Origin: Toxorhynchites rutilus septentrionalis
Lineage: Eukaryota > Arthropoda > Insecta > Diptera > Culicidae
Reading direction: 5' to 3'
DNA length: 64,000 nt
Assembly: GCF_029784135.1 (NCBI RefSeq)
Contig: NC_073746.1
Coordinates: 109,586,661-109,650,660 of the forward strand
Positions 48,452 through 60,939 of this stretch are shown one piece after another (within the stretch, counting starts at the first letter, position 1; each line of letters starts with the position of its first letter). The position numbers and the translations under genes are program-made. Below the pieces are notes generated by a model. The model did no database searches, was not told the origin of the DNA, and worked only from the letters and a program-made list of their open reading frames with translations.

Positions 48452-51400
48452 TTTAGATAGAGAGGTCGGAGATATCACTGTTTTTCAGTGGAATTGTCGT
48501 AGTCTTATCCCTAAATTGGATACATTCAAATTTTTAATTCATAACTTCAATTGTGATGTTTTTGCTCTGTCCGAAACTTGGCTTTCTTCGCGAGATGATA
48601 TCTCTTTCCACGATTTTAATATTATACGCTTGGACCGCGATGACAGATACGGAGGGGTACTATTGGGGATCAATAAGTGCCACTCATTTTTTCGAATTAA
48701 CCTTCCACCTATTGGAGGGATCGAAGCTGTTGCTTGTCATGCAAACATCAGAGGCAAAGACCTCTGTATTGTCAGCTTGTATTGGCCTCCGAGAGCTGCG
48801 GTTAGCCGCAAACAACTTGATGACATGTGCTCACTCCTTCCTGAGCCACGATTGATCTTGGTAGACTTCAACTCTCACGGAACTGCCTGGGGGGAACAGT
48901 ACGACGACAATCGTTCATTGTTGATATATGACCTTTGTAACAGCTTCAATATGACCGTTTTGAACACTGGGGAAACAACACGTGTGCCTAAACCTCCTGC
49001 TAACCCAAGTGCTCTTGACTTTCGCTTTGCTCGAATTCACTACCGTTAGATTGCAAGTGGAATGTAATCCAGGACCCCAACGGTAGTGATCACTTGCCAA
49101 TCAAAATTTCCATCACCATTGGGTCGAATTCTTCTGAATCTATAAACATGGCATATGACCTCACAAGACACATTGACTGGAAAAAATATGCGGACGCGAT
49201 TGCTCTAGCCATCAATTCCAGAGATGGTTTACCTCCATTGGAGGAGTATAACTTCCTTTCTCGTTTGATCTATGACAGCGCGGTTCGCGCTCAAACGAAA
49301 CCCATCCCAGGTTCCACTATTCGTCGAAGGCCTCCCAATCTATGGTGGGATAGCATATGTTCCAAGCTTTATGTAGAAAAATCGAATGCATTTAAAGCTT
49401 TTCGGAAACGTGGAACCCCTGAAAATTTTCAGACGTATTTGGACCTTGAAAATCAATTTAAAAACTTGATCAAAGGGAAAAAACGTGCGTATTGGCGAAA
49501 TTTCGTGGGAGGTTTGTCACGAGAAACGTCAATGAAAAAATTATGGAAAGTGGCTCGAAACATGAGAAATCGCTCTTCAACGAATGAAAGCGAAGAATAT
49601 TCACATCGATGGTTTTTGAATTTTGCACGGAAGGTTTGTCCTGATTCCGCTCCTGTGAAAAAAATTGTTCGAGATATACCACAAGATAGGTGCGATCTTG
49701 ATTCCGAGTTTTCGATGGTAGAATTCTCTCTTGCTCTCCTTTCATGTAACAATTCTGCTCCGGGATCGGATAGAATTAAGTTCAACTTGCTGAAAAATCT
49801 CCCTGATGTGGCGAAACATCGCTTGTTGAATTTATTCAATCGGTTTCTGGAGCATAATATTGTTCCAGATGATTGGAGACAAGTACGAGTTATAGCTATT
49901 CAAAAACCCGGAAAACCCGCGTCCGACTTCAATTCGTACCGCCCAATAGCAATGCTGTCTTGTATACGGAAATTGTTGGAGAAAATGATCTTGCTTCGCC
50001 TTGATCGATGGGTTGAAACGAATGGCCTACTCTCAGATACACAATATGGGTTCCGCAGGGGCAAGGGGACGAATGATTGTCTTGCGTTGCTTTTTTCAGA
50101 AATTCAAATGGCTTACGCCGAAAAAAAAACAAATGGCTTCAGTATTCTTGGACATAAAGGGGGCCTTTGATTCTGTTTCAATAGAGGTTTTGTCAGACAA
50201 ATTACACTCTCGGGGTCTGCCGCCTCTGTTGAATAATATGTTATATAACTTGCTTTGTGAGAAACATTTGAACTTTTCTCACGGAGATTCGGCAGTAAGT
50301 CGGTTCTCTTACATGGGCCTCCCCCAGGGCTCATGTTTAAGCCCCCTTTTGTACAACTTCTATGTAAGCGACATCGACAATTGCCTTACACAAAATTGCA
50401 GCCTAAGACAACTTGCAGATGATGGAGTGGTGTCTGTCGTAGGATCAAACGAATCCGACCTGCAAGGACCCTTACAAGATACTTTGAACAATTTTTCAAC
50501 CTGGGCCATTGGGCTAGGGATCGAATTCTCCACGGAGAAAACAGAGATGGTGGTTTTTTCTAGGAAGCATAGACCAGCAAAACCAAAGCTTCAACTTTTG
50601 GGTAAACCGATCACTCATGCTATGTCATTCAAGTATCTTGGGGTCTGGTTCGACTCCAAATGTACTTGGGGGGCCCATATTAGGTATCTGAGTAAAAAAT
50701 GCCAACAAAGAATAAACTTTCTCCGTACAATTACCGGCACATGGTGGGGAGCCCATCCTGAAGATCTTATTATGTTGTATCGAACAACTATTCTCTCAGT
50801 GATGGAGTATGGCAGTTTCTGTTTTCAATCAGCTGCCAAAACACACCTCATTAAACTCGAGCGAATTCAGTATCTTTGTCTCCGTATCGCGTTGGGATGT
50901 ATGCCCTCAACGCATACCATGAGTCTCGAGGTTTTGGCAGGCGTACTCCCACTAAAAGATCGCTTCAATTTATTATCTCTTCGGTTCCTCATCCGGTGTA
51001 AGGTTATGAATCCATTGGTGATCGGAAATTTTGAGCAATTGATCGAGCTCAATTTTCATTCTAGATTCATGAGTTCATATCATGAATTCACCTCTATGCA
51101 GGTTGTTCCTTCTTCGTATATTCCCAACCGTGTTTGTTTTCCTGACTACATCAATTCCTCTGTACATTTCGATCTGTTCATGAAGGAGAAAATCCATGAA
51201 AATCCAGATTATCTTAGATTGGGGTTCGTTCCTACAATTCCTACGTTCCTACTTGCTCGGTTCAATGCAAAGTATGGGCGTATCAATTGTGATAATATAT
51301 ACTTTACTGATGGGTCCTCTATGAATGAGTCCACAGGATTTGGAGTGTTCAACGTATTTTTTAGCACCTCACACAGTCTTCAGAATCCTTGCTCGGTATA

Positions 51401-52148
51401 TATTGCTGAATTGGCAGCGATATACTGGGCGCTGGACAGCGTCGCCTCACGACCTGTTGAACACTATTACATTGTAACGGATAGTCTTAGCTCTGTCGAA
51501 GCTATCCGTTCAGTGAGGCCGGAAAAGCACTCGCCGTACTTCCTTGAGAGAATACGAGAAATTTTGAGTGCTTTATCCAGACGCTGTTATGTCATTACCT
51601 TTGTCTGGGTCCCTTCACATTGCTCAATTCCGGGTAATGAGAGGGCTGACTCATTGGCAAAGGTAGGTGCAATTGAAGGCGATATATATCAGCGTCAAAT
51701 CGCCTTCAATGAATTTTATTCTTCAGTTCGCAAAAATACCATCGCTAACTGGCAACGCAAGTGGAATGAAGATGAATTGGGCCGGTGGTTTCACTCGATT
51801 ATCCCAAAGGTTAGCCTCAAACCGTGGTTCAAAAGTCTGGATTTGAGTCGGGACTTTATTCGCACCTTCTCCCGACTCATGTCCAATCACTGTTCGTTAG
51901 ATGCACTACTCTTCCGTTTCAATCTTGCCAGCAGCAATCTCTGCGTTTGTGGCCAAGGTTATCACGACATCGAGCACGTTGTTTGGTCGTGCGAGGTGTA
52001 TCTGGTCGCCAGATCGAATTTAGAAAACTCCCTTCGGGCCCGAGGAAGACAGCCCAATGTGCCGGTGAGAGATGTGTTGGCTCGGTTAGACCTTGATTAC
52101 ATGTCCCATATATATGTTTTCCTTAAAGCTATAGATCTTCGTGTGTGA
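48444..52148 (+). pseudogene. ORF2 of LINE copy 3: endonuclease, reverse transcriptase, RNase H (two frameshifts)
   Basis: ATG 48444 to TGA 52146-52148. Endonuclease: QWNCRSLIPKLD, VDFNSHGTAWG, GSDHLPIKIS. A one-base loss near 49020 (GACTTTCGC against GACCTCTCGC in copy 2) breaks it. Reverse transcriptase: RPIAMLSCIRKLLEKM, then a one-base gain in the A run near 50121 shifts the frame just before motif A (FLDIKGAFDSVS). From there the frame is open to the end: MGLPQGSCLSPLLYN, catalytic LADD at 50412-50423, RNase H FTDGS (Asp 51309-51311), ELAAI, TDSLSS, VPSHCSIPGNERAD, and C-terminal CVCGQGYHDIEHVVWSC. Not active as read, yet only two indels and an intact RNase H tetrad. Confidence 0.94.
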
Positions 52149-52935
52149 TTGTCCCTACATCCTTATACCCTCCTTTCCTTCCTTTGCGGGTAATTCGTCC
52201 TCTTGCTATAAATAGTAGAATAAGTTGAAATGTAAATAAACTATAGATATACGAATAGATTTAAGAATTGAGTGCTCATCAACATTGTTACAATTTCCTT
52301 ATATCCCATCCTTCTCCTAAAAATATGTCACCCTTCTAAACTCGAGTACACCGCGAGTAATCGGTTTTCCACCTTACTAACCATAGATGTAAGAAAATTG
52401 TTTATATATATATAGTTTTAAAAATATATTTAAGAATTCGGCTCCTTTAAACTTAAGTAACTGAGCCTGTAAAAATAAACGAATTAATAAAAAAAAAAGA
52501 GCAGAATGTGACGAGATGTATCAGCTTTAGTAAACAGAACATTGTAAATGAATAACACCTATGACCACTTTGCCCTCAAACACGAAAGATATCTCTATGC
52601 TAATTAATAGCTGAGATCGAACAAAATACCTGTTCAAAATACTTCTCCTAGAATAGGTGAACAGTTGTTCAAACTGATGATTTGTCCAACATATCAGATT
52701 GAATATCCTCAGATACCATGCACACAGAACTACGGCCCAATGGCTATCGAGAGAGCAATTTTTGTTTTTATACATATTTTGACATTTTGACAGCTCTACT
52801 GAAGTACAGGGTGACTCAAATGTCATAAAATTCTTCAAACATAAGGTGACTATCAATACGGTTTCAATATTTATACTAACAAACAAGCAGGTGACCACTT
52901 TGCCCCCCATGACCAATTTGCCCCCACTACCCCTA

Positions 52936-54980
52936 TCCGGGACATGTTCGAAATATGTTTGGATGGTATCTGGTCAGTTATTCTAATAAATGAAACTCTT
53001 TGAATTTTAAGTGAGTAGACGTGGGGTCTGTACCTCCTGAACCCTACATCCATCTCAAAATGTATTGCTGAGAGACACACCGGCCAATTTTTTGTCACAT
53101 GCGGAGCTTGGAAACAATATTTTCGCTATTCGGGTTTGAAAAATCAAGATTTGGCTAACAACACAATATTATCAAATTTTCATTTTTGAGAGTTGGGAAT
53201 TTCGTGAAATCAAGCGGGAAAAATGCGGGAATTTAAAAACTGAAATTGAGTGCCCACCCTACATATATCCGATATGTATCCATGATTCTAGGACTTCAGT
53301 TATCCCATGTTCACGTATCGATTCTACAATTTTAATCTCAGAGTTGTTTCTAATCATATTAATTGTTGCGGTTAATAATTATGGATGAAAAATCGGAACG
53401 AAATGTGTCGCCGACCGTCTCCGGGGCTCTGAAAAATCCCAAAGCTTGCCGAATGAGATAGGAAGGATTTATCGACATTCTCCTCACGTGATGATACCAG
53501 TCCTCTCGTTCCGTTGTCTAAATAATGTCGTTTGTTAGACAGATTTTATTGCGGGTATCCACCGCTGATGACGTTGCATTTGCATCTCGAGAGCTGGGAA
53601 AACAGAACGGGTGGGACTTAGCGAGGAAAATTCGTTCCTATCAACGTCAACGTTTCCAGGAGAGCAGTGTGTGTCCATTAACCAGAACCCTACTTCCGTC
53701 TTCCCGTACATCGTCGGCGTCGTTGTCGTCATCAGCGCCGCGATGAGAAGGACATCGACTCAGGATTTTGGGGAAGGTGTGAGCTTTAGAACTTGTTCTC
53801 GGTCCTCACTGGTTCTATCGATTGAACACCACACTTACATAGCGAGAATGTTTTCGTGAGGCAGACGGCTGCTGTTTTTTTGTCTCTCCTGTATTTTGTG
53901 TGTCGGAACATTTTGTTTCGATTACATTGCGAAAATGTTTTGTTTTGACGGGGATCCTTCACTACTTTCGCGCTGCTGCCGTGAATTAGGAGAAGCGACG
54001 GAGGAGGTATCCTGACGCTGAACGGTTAGAGTTTTACTGCAGAGCTCCAGCTCCAGACAGAGCGTACCATGCGGGGTTTTGTGGTGGTTCAAAGTCCTCC
54101 ACGCCGATATATGCTGATGTTGTGTTGTAGCCGGTCATTGGACTCGAAAGGCGCTACGATGTGTTGTTGTGTGTGCATTCCCGAGGAGGATAGCCGTTGA
54201 CTTTTGTAAATGAAAACGCAAATCACAGCTGAACGGGGTTCTAATTTTTCTCGTGCAGACAAGCAATTGTCTGGAGGTTTATGGATTTCACTATCAGAAT
54301 TTTTCGGACAGACGCAAAAAAAGCGTCGTCGTGTACATATCGCTGAGTGCTACTAGAAAAGGATGATGGATGTAAACCATTTTCACTGGATTACATTAAC
54401 AAAATCGCTACATGTATTTTGGTAATTTGGTTTCATATTCACGCCATAGCCCCGATCGGTTTTTTTCTTCTTTTATTTATTCCATTTTTACCATTTACAT
54501 ATCTAAATTTCTTGTTCTCTAAGTTTAACAATTTTCGTTTGCATTCACGAAGTTTGTTATTAAGAGACAACAACCTTAACCTAACTTAACCTACCTTAAC
54601 TTAATCTAAATCTAAAGTTAGCAATATCGATTACTCGTGGTAACTCGGGGTGACTAACACAATACGAATCAGCGAAACTCAATTTATTCCAGCATAACCT
54701 AACCGACCTAAGCAGGTGTTTTTCTGGATCATTGATTTGTGGTTTCATTCGTGAATGGATTACAGACTTGATCCCAACCAAACAGATGTATTACAATGTT
54801 TTATCCAGTGCTTCATTGTATTGAGACTACCGTAAATGCTGCAAAGAGAAGAATCTATTCCTGCTATTTGGTGACTAAACATTACAAATAAAGCTGTTTT
54901 TTTGATCAGTTGAGAGAAAGTTTCTACTGAAATTTTCATATAAAATCTCCCATTTTACATCTCTGTGACGTCGTTGTGGC
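52936..54980. other. Non-coding stretch with a GC-richer block
   Basis: 53400-54340 is GC-richer, with several short frames and no family likeness. It might be a conserved regulatory block of the UTX-like intron. CAAGCGGGAAAAATGCGGGA near 53210 is repeat-like (GGGAA words). Confidence 0.35.
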
Positions 54981-54987
54981 GAATTTT

Positions 54988-55165
54988 GCGAAAAGATCTT
55001 GGCCTATATCCTTACATGATCAAATTGACGCACGAACTGAAGCCGCTTGACCACTAGAAGCGTCGTATGTTCGTGAATTGGCATGAGCAACGACCTAAAA
55101 ATGATCCGAATTTTCATCGAAAAACCATCTTCAGCGATGAGGCTTATTTGGCGTCGTGCACAAAT
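54988..55165 (+). pseudogene. Mariner-group transposase relic, first Asp region
   Basis: Reads DLGLYPYMIKLTHELKP, RRMFVNWHEQRPKNDPNF and KTIFSDEAYL, close to the 37938-38340 relic (SDEAHF). One stop interrupts it. The downstream part resumes at 57225, after about 2 kb of inserted repeats. Confidence 0.72.
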
Positions 55166-55189
55166 TACGTAACGCTAAAAATGCGGTTT

Positions 55190-55457
55190 TTGCACGAGTG
55201 GTTAGCTCACACCTGACATACCGGGGGTTCGGGTTCGATTCCCGTTCTGGTCGGGGGAATTTTCCGTCAAAGAAATTTTCTCCGACCTGGACTGTGGTCA
55301 CGTGTATTCTAGAGCTGGCCACTCAGAATGCATTCAAGGCGTGCTATTTGGCAAAGAAATGTCAACTAAGTACTAATGAAAATGACTCAAGTGATACAAC
55401 GTTGAGACGGCGAAGTTCCTCTAGGAACGTTAGTGCCATTTAAGAATAAGAAGAAGA
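55190..55457 (+). mobile_element. tRNA-derived SINE family 2, with tRNA-like head
   Basis: GAGTGGTTAGCTCACACCTG (A box) and GGTTCGATTCC (perfect B box, 55232-55242) form a tRNA-like head. The body has GTGGTCACGTGTATTCTAGA, ACGTTGAGACGGCGAAGTTC, CTAGGAACGTTAGTGCCATT and an AAG-repeat tail. No cloverleaf is called as a functional tRNA because the acceptor stem does not pair. The head makes this a potential pol III transcript. Confidence 0.82.
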
Positions 55458-55737
55458 ATGAAATCGTAGTGCAATTTTCTTCGCAACTTCAAATCCAAGA
55501 TGGAACTTGATGAAATGATATAAATCGTCGGTTTTCATACCGTCTGGTGAAGAGTGCTTGTGTATTTTCACATCATACGCATCCCATGATTTTTAGTAGT
55601 AGTAAAGTACAGTCAAATTTTCATCATTGTTTTGTGTTTTATTTATTAGAAATGTGGAAATATGGTGGTGGTGGTGGAGAAAATATATAATTGACTGTGA
55701 CCAAGTGTGTTTCAACTGAAAAAAACTGTAGTTGTTA

Positions 55738-57092
55738 GAGTAACGCGGGGCAGAGGTGCGCACTTAACTGTTGTCGTCCAATAACTCTTGAAATAAAAGC
55801 AAATAAAATTCCGTTTGCTTACCAAATTCTAGCTATATATATTACCTTCGAAACGTAGTACAAGCATTTCTCGAGTTGTGTGGAGAAGAGTGGGTGTTAT
55901 GGTCGAACATACCACGTGGATTTTTTTGGGAGGGAGAAGACTGACAATACAGGATATCCAAAAATGTCCAATATTTGAAACAGAATTTGTTTTTATTAAC
56001 AAACTAGCTGACCAGGCGAACTTCTTCCCACCCACAATTGATATATTGATATAAATCATTTCGAACACTCAAGCTCCCACAGAAATTATTTTTATGTACG
56101 TAATCTATACTCGCGAATGCATGGTGAAAATAAAAACATTTTTCATTTGAATTGAATTTTGAATTATTTCTAAGCAATTGTTTATTTGTATTCCTCATCT
56201 AAGATTTCGGTTCTGAGGATTGTTCTGTTGCTTCTGTTGCTTCGTTGTGCTGTTGTGGGATTCGAAGAGACAGCCGAAGGTTCCTAATAAAGCCAATCTC
56301 TTCCTACAGGTTTTGCAACTTGATTGAATTCGTGCTGGAGGTTGTTGTATTCCGCAAAATCGAACGCCAGATGCCGTAAATCTTTGAGAGTCATACCATA
56401 GAAAGCTTTGTCCAGTGCCCTGCAGTGGTCCGCCAGATCCTCAGACTGCTCACTCGTAAATACCTATCTGAACCGCACAATAAAAGAAGATTCAAATCAA
56501 AAATCACTTTCTGATATGAGCTTCTTCCTCAGATCTGATTCAAAAATTCCTGATGTCTGCCGCAATCCGATGCTTCGAGACTCCCTTCCGAAGCCTCTAT
56601 CGGGCCTTTTGAGCATTTCTGAAGTGCATCTCTTCTTGTGGGTCCCGTTAAAAATTCGGTTGAAAACATTTTATAATTTTTTTTTTAGAGCAAAACTCTG
56701 GTGCGAACTTTTGTCCCACAGCCACTGCGCCCCACAAGCAAAGTTTGAACTAATCGAATTTAAAAAAAAAGCCCTTGAACTTTTTCTCAAAAACGAATAC
56801 GCACTATCATCTACTATAGAATGAAGGTTTCCTTGACAGTGTAGTTTCGAACTTTCCAGTTATTTGAAGTATATGTAGTAAAAATAGTAAAAAAATAAAT
56901 CAAAACATCGCAAAACTCTTTTTACCTCATATCTTTTTGTCACTTTCATGAAATGTATCTTGTTTATATGTGTGACCTGCTGGAGTAATAATGTATCAAA
57001 CGAATACACTGTTATCGATTTTTTATGCTCGTTTGCTTCAAAAAGGCCAATGCGCACTTTTGCCCCTTGCGCACCTTCGCCCCGCACTACTC
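55738..57092. mobile_element. TIR element with TA duplication (GCGGGGCAGAGGTGCGCA family)
   Basis: GAGTAACGCGGGGCAGAGGT and, inverted, GAGTAGTGCGGGGCGAAGGT, flanked by TA (55736-55737, 57093-57094). GTGCGAACTTTTGTCCCACA (56701) and GCGCACTTTTGCCCCTTGCG (57049) are inner relatives of the TIR. Holds a Helitron end at 56004. No gene. Confidence 0.72.
56004..56190 (-). mobile_element. Helitron 3' end, minus orientation
   Basis: AACAAACTAGCTGACCAGGC at 55998: on the minus strand this reads GCCTGGTCAGCTAG then T, as at 30372. The Helitron body should extend rightwards; its 5' end was not found, so the limit 56190 is arbitrary. Confidence 0.6.
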
Positions 57093-57224
57093 TATAGCTA
57101 TAATGAAAACCGAAACGTTCACAATGCAAACTTCGTGCCGTATGCGCACTGACATAAGGAATCAACTTGCCATGTATGACCAGCTTCTTGTATATTGTTC
57201 TTACAAGAACCAGAGTGCATTATG

Positions 57225-57640
57225 AATCAATCATATTCCGTTGATTCTACCAAACCACGCAAACTATCGATCTTTTCAAGACCTCCAAAACCTACGTAGT
57301 CCTAAGCGAACAATGTCCGTGTCCTGGACGTATAGTGTTTTCTTCAAAATTGATACCGACTAAAGAATAGTAGGTAATGGTTACCACTACATAGCCATGC
57401 TCACCGACTTTTTCATATCACGTTAGAGGTGGATGAGCTGTGGTTTCAACAAGACGATGGAACGTGCCACAACGCGCACCACAATTGATTTATTGAAAGA
57501 AGCATTCGGCGAAGAAATGATTTCGCGTGAATTGGACTCCAAGATCATGCGATTTAACACCGTTCAATTATTTTTGTGGGTCTATGTGGAGTCTTTGGAG
57601 GTCTGGGATCGACATACTTCTATGACATTGAGACTCTGAA
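57225..57640 (+). pseudogene. Mariner-group transposase relic, second Asp to C-terminus
   Basis: YHYIAMLTDFF (57378), DELWFQQDDGTCHNAHH (second catalytic Asp region, 57430), then, after a frame change, IDLLKEAFGEEMISREL and LFLWVYVES. Reads as the continuation of the relic at 54988-55165. Several stops and one frameshift. Confidence 0.72.
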
Positions 57641-59550
57641 TTTTGGCGTTGAGCAATAAATTTGGTAAGCGTTATCTGATATCTGGATTTGGGAATCAGC
57701 AAACGAATCCGAACGTTATCAATTATTCCGAATAGATTCTATTGTCGATTTGCTTTACAGTAAATGCTACAATTTTCAAAAGTTTTTCTCGGTATGGGAT
57801 ACCCAAGAGTTTGAAGCATTACTTCATCACTAGGCTCCGGGTACCCAACTTACCGTTTTCAAGATTTCATTGTATGAACATAATTTTCAATATTATCGTT
57901 CATCTCAATGTACGTTAATTTAAGATGAGCCTTCCAGTCACTCGCAATTCTCACCAACTCCGACGTTTACATTCCTGAACATTCAACCAAAACGCAAACC
58001 TCGGAAGAAGGAAATAATCTTTGAATGAAAAGCTTCGCCGTACCCCTGCCGAAAAAATTCCATCAACCCTCCCGAGGGATACCGCCGAAATATTTCGCGC
58101 TTATGTACAGTCTACTCAATTTCAATTTGGCCTCTCTGGCCTCCCCAACTAGCTGGGCTGTGCCTCGCCGTTTACAAGCAAAAATTCGGTACATGCGGAA
58201 GCTGCCTTTTTCTCGTTCCCTTCCTATGTATAATATGTAAGTACATAATACGTTCACGGGCGCGTGTCTGAAAAAGTACGAACCGTCAACAGACCCTCCT
58301 TCCCCTTACTGCGGGCGGAAGCTCGCTCTGCCGTTTGTTGATATTTTCTCCATGATAAGCGACTGCTCAGCCACCCGATCCAGGAACGGTGGTTAATGCC
58401 AGCGGGAAGAGAAGAAAAGTGCTGGGAAAACGCGCAGTGAAATATTGAATGAATACAGGGCGTTTGGGCGTTTCCGGTTGGAGCCACAGACGCGCGCGTT
58501 CCTTTCCGTCAGGCTTTCGTCTTTATTTTCCTCTGTCAGTGTACAGTTTTCCCAGCGCGCCTCCGGTAGTGGAGAAGTAGGAGAAACGGAAAGAACGTTA
58601 TTCGATTAGAATCTTGCAGACCCGGGAAAATTTTTGGGGTGGTTGACTCTGGGATAACCTTGTGTGACGCCACCCCGCGGCCACAAGCGTCTGAATCGTG
58701 CATGGTGGGGTTCTAACGATATTTACGAGTTCGTTGGCTTATAGTTGTGCTTCCCGTTCCCCAGACGCGGCGGCTGTCATACTGTGAGGGATGAGCGGAA
58801 AAATTGGCACTTGAATGGTTGGCAGGACGTTGGAAAAATCGGAATTCGAAGGATTTCACAAGGATGCATTTTTTTCACTGGGTTGAAAAGATGAAAAGAT
58901 CCAATCAAATTTTTGTGGCAATTTCGATTCTAAAGCTCCTCATCTGTGCAGTAAGGTAAATTACCTCCGCATGATTATAACTCAGGTCTACGTGACAGAA
59001 AGTTTCGCTCTATCGACACCACTGCCACAGGAACGTAACCAAAACAAGGAAGCTTCGTGCAGAAGCAAAAAAGGAAGACATTAGTTTGTTCATCCCTCGG
59101 AAGGACGCAGTTCTTCTTCCCAGGGTCATAAACCGTCGTTTCGTTTGTACTGTGGGTGGGACGTGGATAAAGAATCCGGCGGAAACAGGCCTCACTGCGC
59201 GGGAAAATACATACGGTTGTATCCTCGGATCTCATCAAGACAGCACTATGTGTTTCCATGTGATGAAACGTGATGAGAAAGCGTTATGATTCTGCTTTTA
59301 CTCTGAAATGGTGTGGCGAAAAGAAAATTGTTTCCTTACTCTAGAGTGGACTCTTCGTTGGTTGAAAGAGTAAAATAATGGATTTTACTCGGTACTGCAT
59401 CGGTACGAAGAGGCTAACTATATTCGACAAATTATTGATTTTTTCGAAAATGCTTGTCTCCTTCAAAAAATTGGCACGTGTTCAAAATTTTCATTACCAT
59501 ACACAACACTTTCAAAATTATTTTTGAAACTAAATTATTGTTAAAGTTAA
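57641..59550. other. Non-coding stretch with GC-rich blocks
   Basis: 58020-58900 is GC-rich (GACGCGCGCGTTCC, CCCAGCGCGCC near 58490-58560), promoter-like in composition, with no supported exon. 58975-59290 has moderate-length frames on both strands and no family likeness. Confidence 0.4.
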
Positions 59551-59554
59551 CATA

Positions 59555-59640
59555 CTAGCTGATCCGGCGAACTTCGTCCTGCCTAAAATTGATTTTTGAT
59601 ATGGAGCAATTCCACCCCAATTCAGCCGGCCGCTGATCCG
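59555..59640 (-). mobile_element. Helitron 3' end, minus orientation
   Basis: ATACTAGCTGATCCGGCGAA at 59552; on the minus strand it reads TTCGCCGGATCAGCTAG then T. Helitron-body sequence in the same orientation at 61250-61450 may belong to it, with other elements inserted between. The right limit is arbitrary. Confidence 0.6.
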
Positions 59641-59897
59641 ATTTTTTTTGAAACTTGGAATCTACCTAAAATCACAAATTTTATTATCATATGACCAATT
59701 TAAATTACGACTGAAAACGGAGTAATCAAAATCATTGATTTTTCTTTCAAAAAATAGTAACTCAAAATCCAGATGTCTGATTAAAGTATGAAGTTTAACA
59801 AAATTGTTGGAAAATGAATGAACCATTTTGAAAAAAAAACATTTTAAATATGCTGTTAAAAATACTCCAAAATTGGACTTAATATTAAAAACTTTTA

Positions 59898-60606
59898 CTG
59901 CCGTTCTACGCATAGTTGTTCCATATTCCAAAATCAGCAACTGAGAAAAACGCGATCGAAGTTTTCTAGCATAGTCTACCTAGTCTACTTGAAGCTTTAA
60001 GCATTTCAGTTTGGTAATACACCGGGTTTTTATAAGCAGTAAGCTATTGTTCAATGAAATGTGTAGAGTTCCCTCACTTGAATCAAACAAACTTGAATAT
60101 GGTTCAAAGATACAGTTATGCCCAGAATAACAACATGTTTTTTGAAATACTGGGAACAAACGATAAGTTTGTTGGTGTTTTCCGAAAGGTTATGCATGAA
60201 AACATCGTTTCATGAAGAAGGGAAGGATGTGCAACACCTTCATAGAATATAAATCTCAGTGTTAGAAGGCATTCGCTAACATGATGTACATGTGTTCTGT
60301 TAAACTTTTTTTATTTGTTTGAGAATTAAATCGTTCTTCCAAACCGGAAATGAGCGCATTAGCCCTCCTGAAAGCGTGACATAAAATTCTTGTACTTGAA
60401 ACGATTCATTCATTATGGATTTACAGTTATGCCTAGAATATCAACATTGGACAATTGAGCTTGATGTTGTTTTATGTAAAGCTGGGAACAAACAATAAGC
60501 TTTTTCTACGGTTTTCTGGAAGGTTAGGCATAAAACCATCGTTTTATGAAGAAAAGTGAAAATTGTCAAAAAGTAACATGGGACAATTATGCGTAGAACG
60601 GCAGTT
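59898..60606. mobile_element. TIR element ACTGCCGTTCTACGCATA
   Basis: ACTGCCGTTCTACGCATAGT (59898) and its inverse at 60587-60606 bound about 710 bases. Two AGTTATGCC(C/T)AGAATA units (60115, 60427) lie inside, with the 33880-type repeat between. No open frame. Confidence 0.7.
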
Positions 60607-60939
60607 CATATCTCAAAACACCCCCTTTCGATATTTTGTTTGTATATTTTTATTGGAAAGCCCATCCAATTTAACAAAAATTTAGTGGTGACGTGGTTAT
60701 CTCACCAAAATGGAGACATGAATTTAAAAAAAAAATTGGAATTTCAACACTTTGTAAAATCATAACAATGTAAGAAAAGTAACATAAAAAATTTAATTTA
60801 CAAGCGATTCTACGTGAAAAACTGAAAGTCATTATTTTCACCATACAATTTTTTTTATATCTCGAGAACGGTTAATCCTAAGTCGAAATGGTTTTTTTAT
60901 TGTTACTTTTCTTAAGTGGTTATGATTTCACAAAGATGA

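Larger units (their letters stand above)
48099..52498 (+). mobile_element. LINE copy 3, near complete, with target-site duplication
   Basis: Flanked by AAGAGCAGAATGT at 48086-48098 and 52497-52509 (the last two A of the tail are shared). It begins inside ORF1, so it is 5'-truncated, and ends with AATAAACGAATTAATAAAAA. Closest relative of copy 2 in this window. The clean 13-base duplication and few coding breaks indicate a young insertion. Confidence 0.95.
47826..52935. mobile_element. TIR element GTGGGGGCAAAGTGGTCAC, split by LINE copy 3
   Basis: TAGTGGGGGCAAAGTGGTCA (47828) and the inverse end TAGTGGGGGCAAATTGGTCA near 52909-52928 form the ends. GACCACTTTGCCCTC near 52561 is a further internal unit. 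Without the LINE the element is about 700 bases. Exact ends are uncertain because GGTCAC units are repeated on both sides. Confidence 0.62.

Noticed and set aside
52527..52916. 129-residue minus-strand open frame
   Set aside because: It lies in the right part of the GTGGGGGCAAAGTGG element, has no family likeness and reads partly through the terminal repeat.
40409..53264. One giant TIR element (AGGGTGGCCACCC and AGGGTGGGCACTC ends, 12.9 kb apart)
   Set aside because: Inverted similarity is only about 13 bases with mismatches, and everything between consists of independent elements; these are probably ends of two separate copies.
55190..55260. Functional tRNA gene
   Set aside because: A and B boxes are present, but the ends do not pair into an acceptor stem and the sequence runs into a repeated SINE body.
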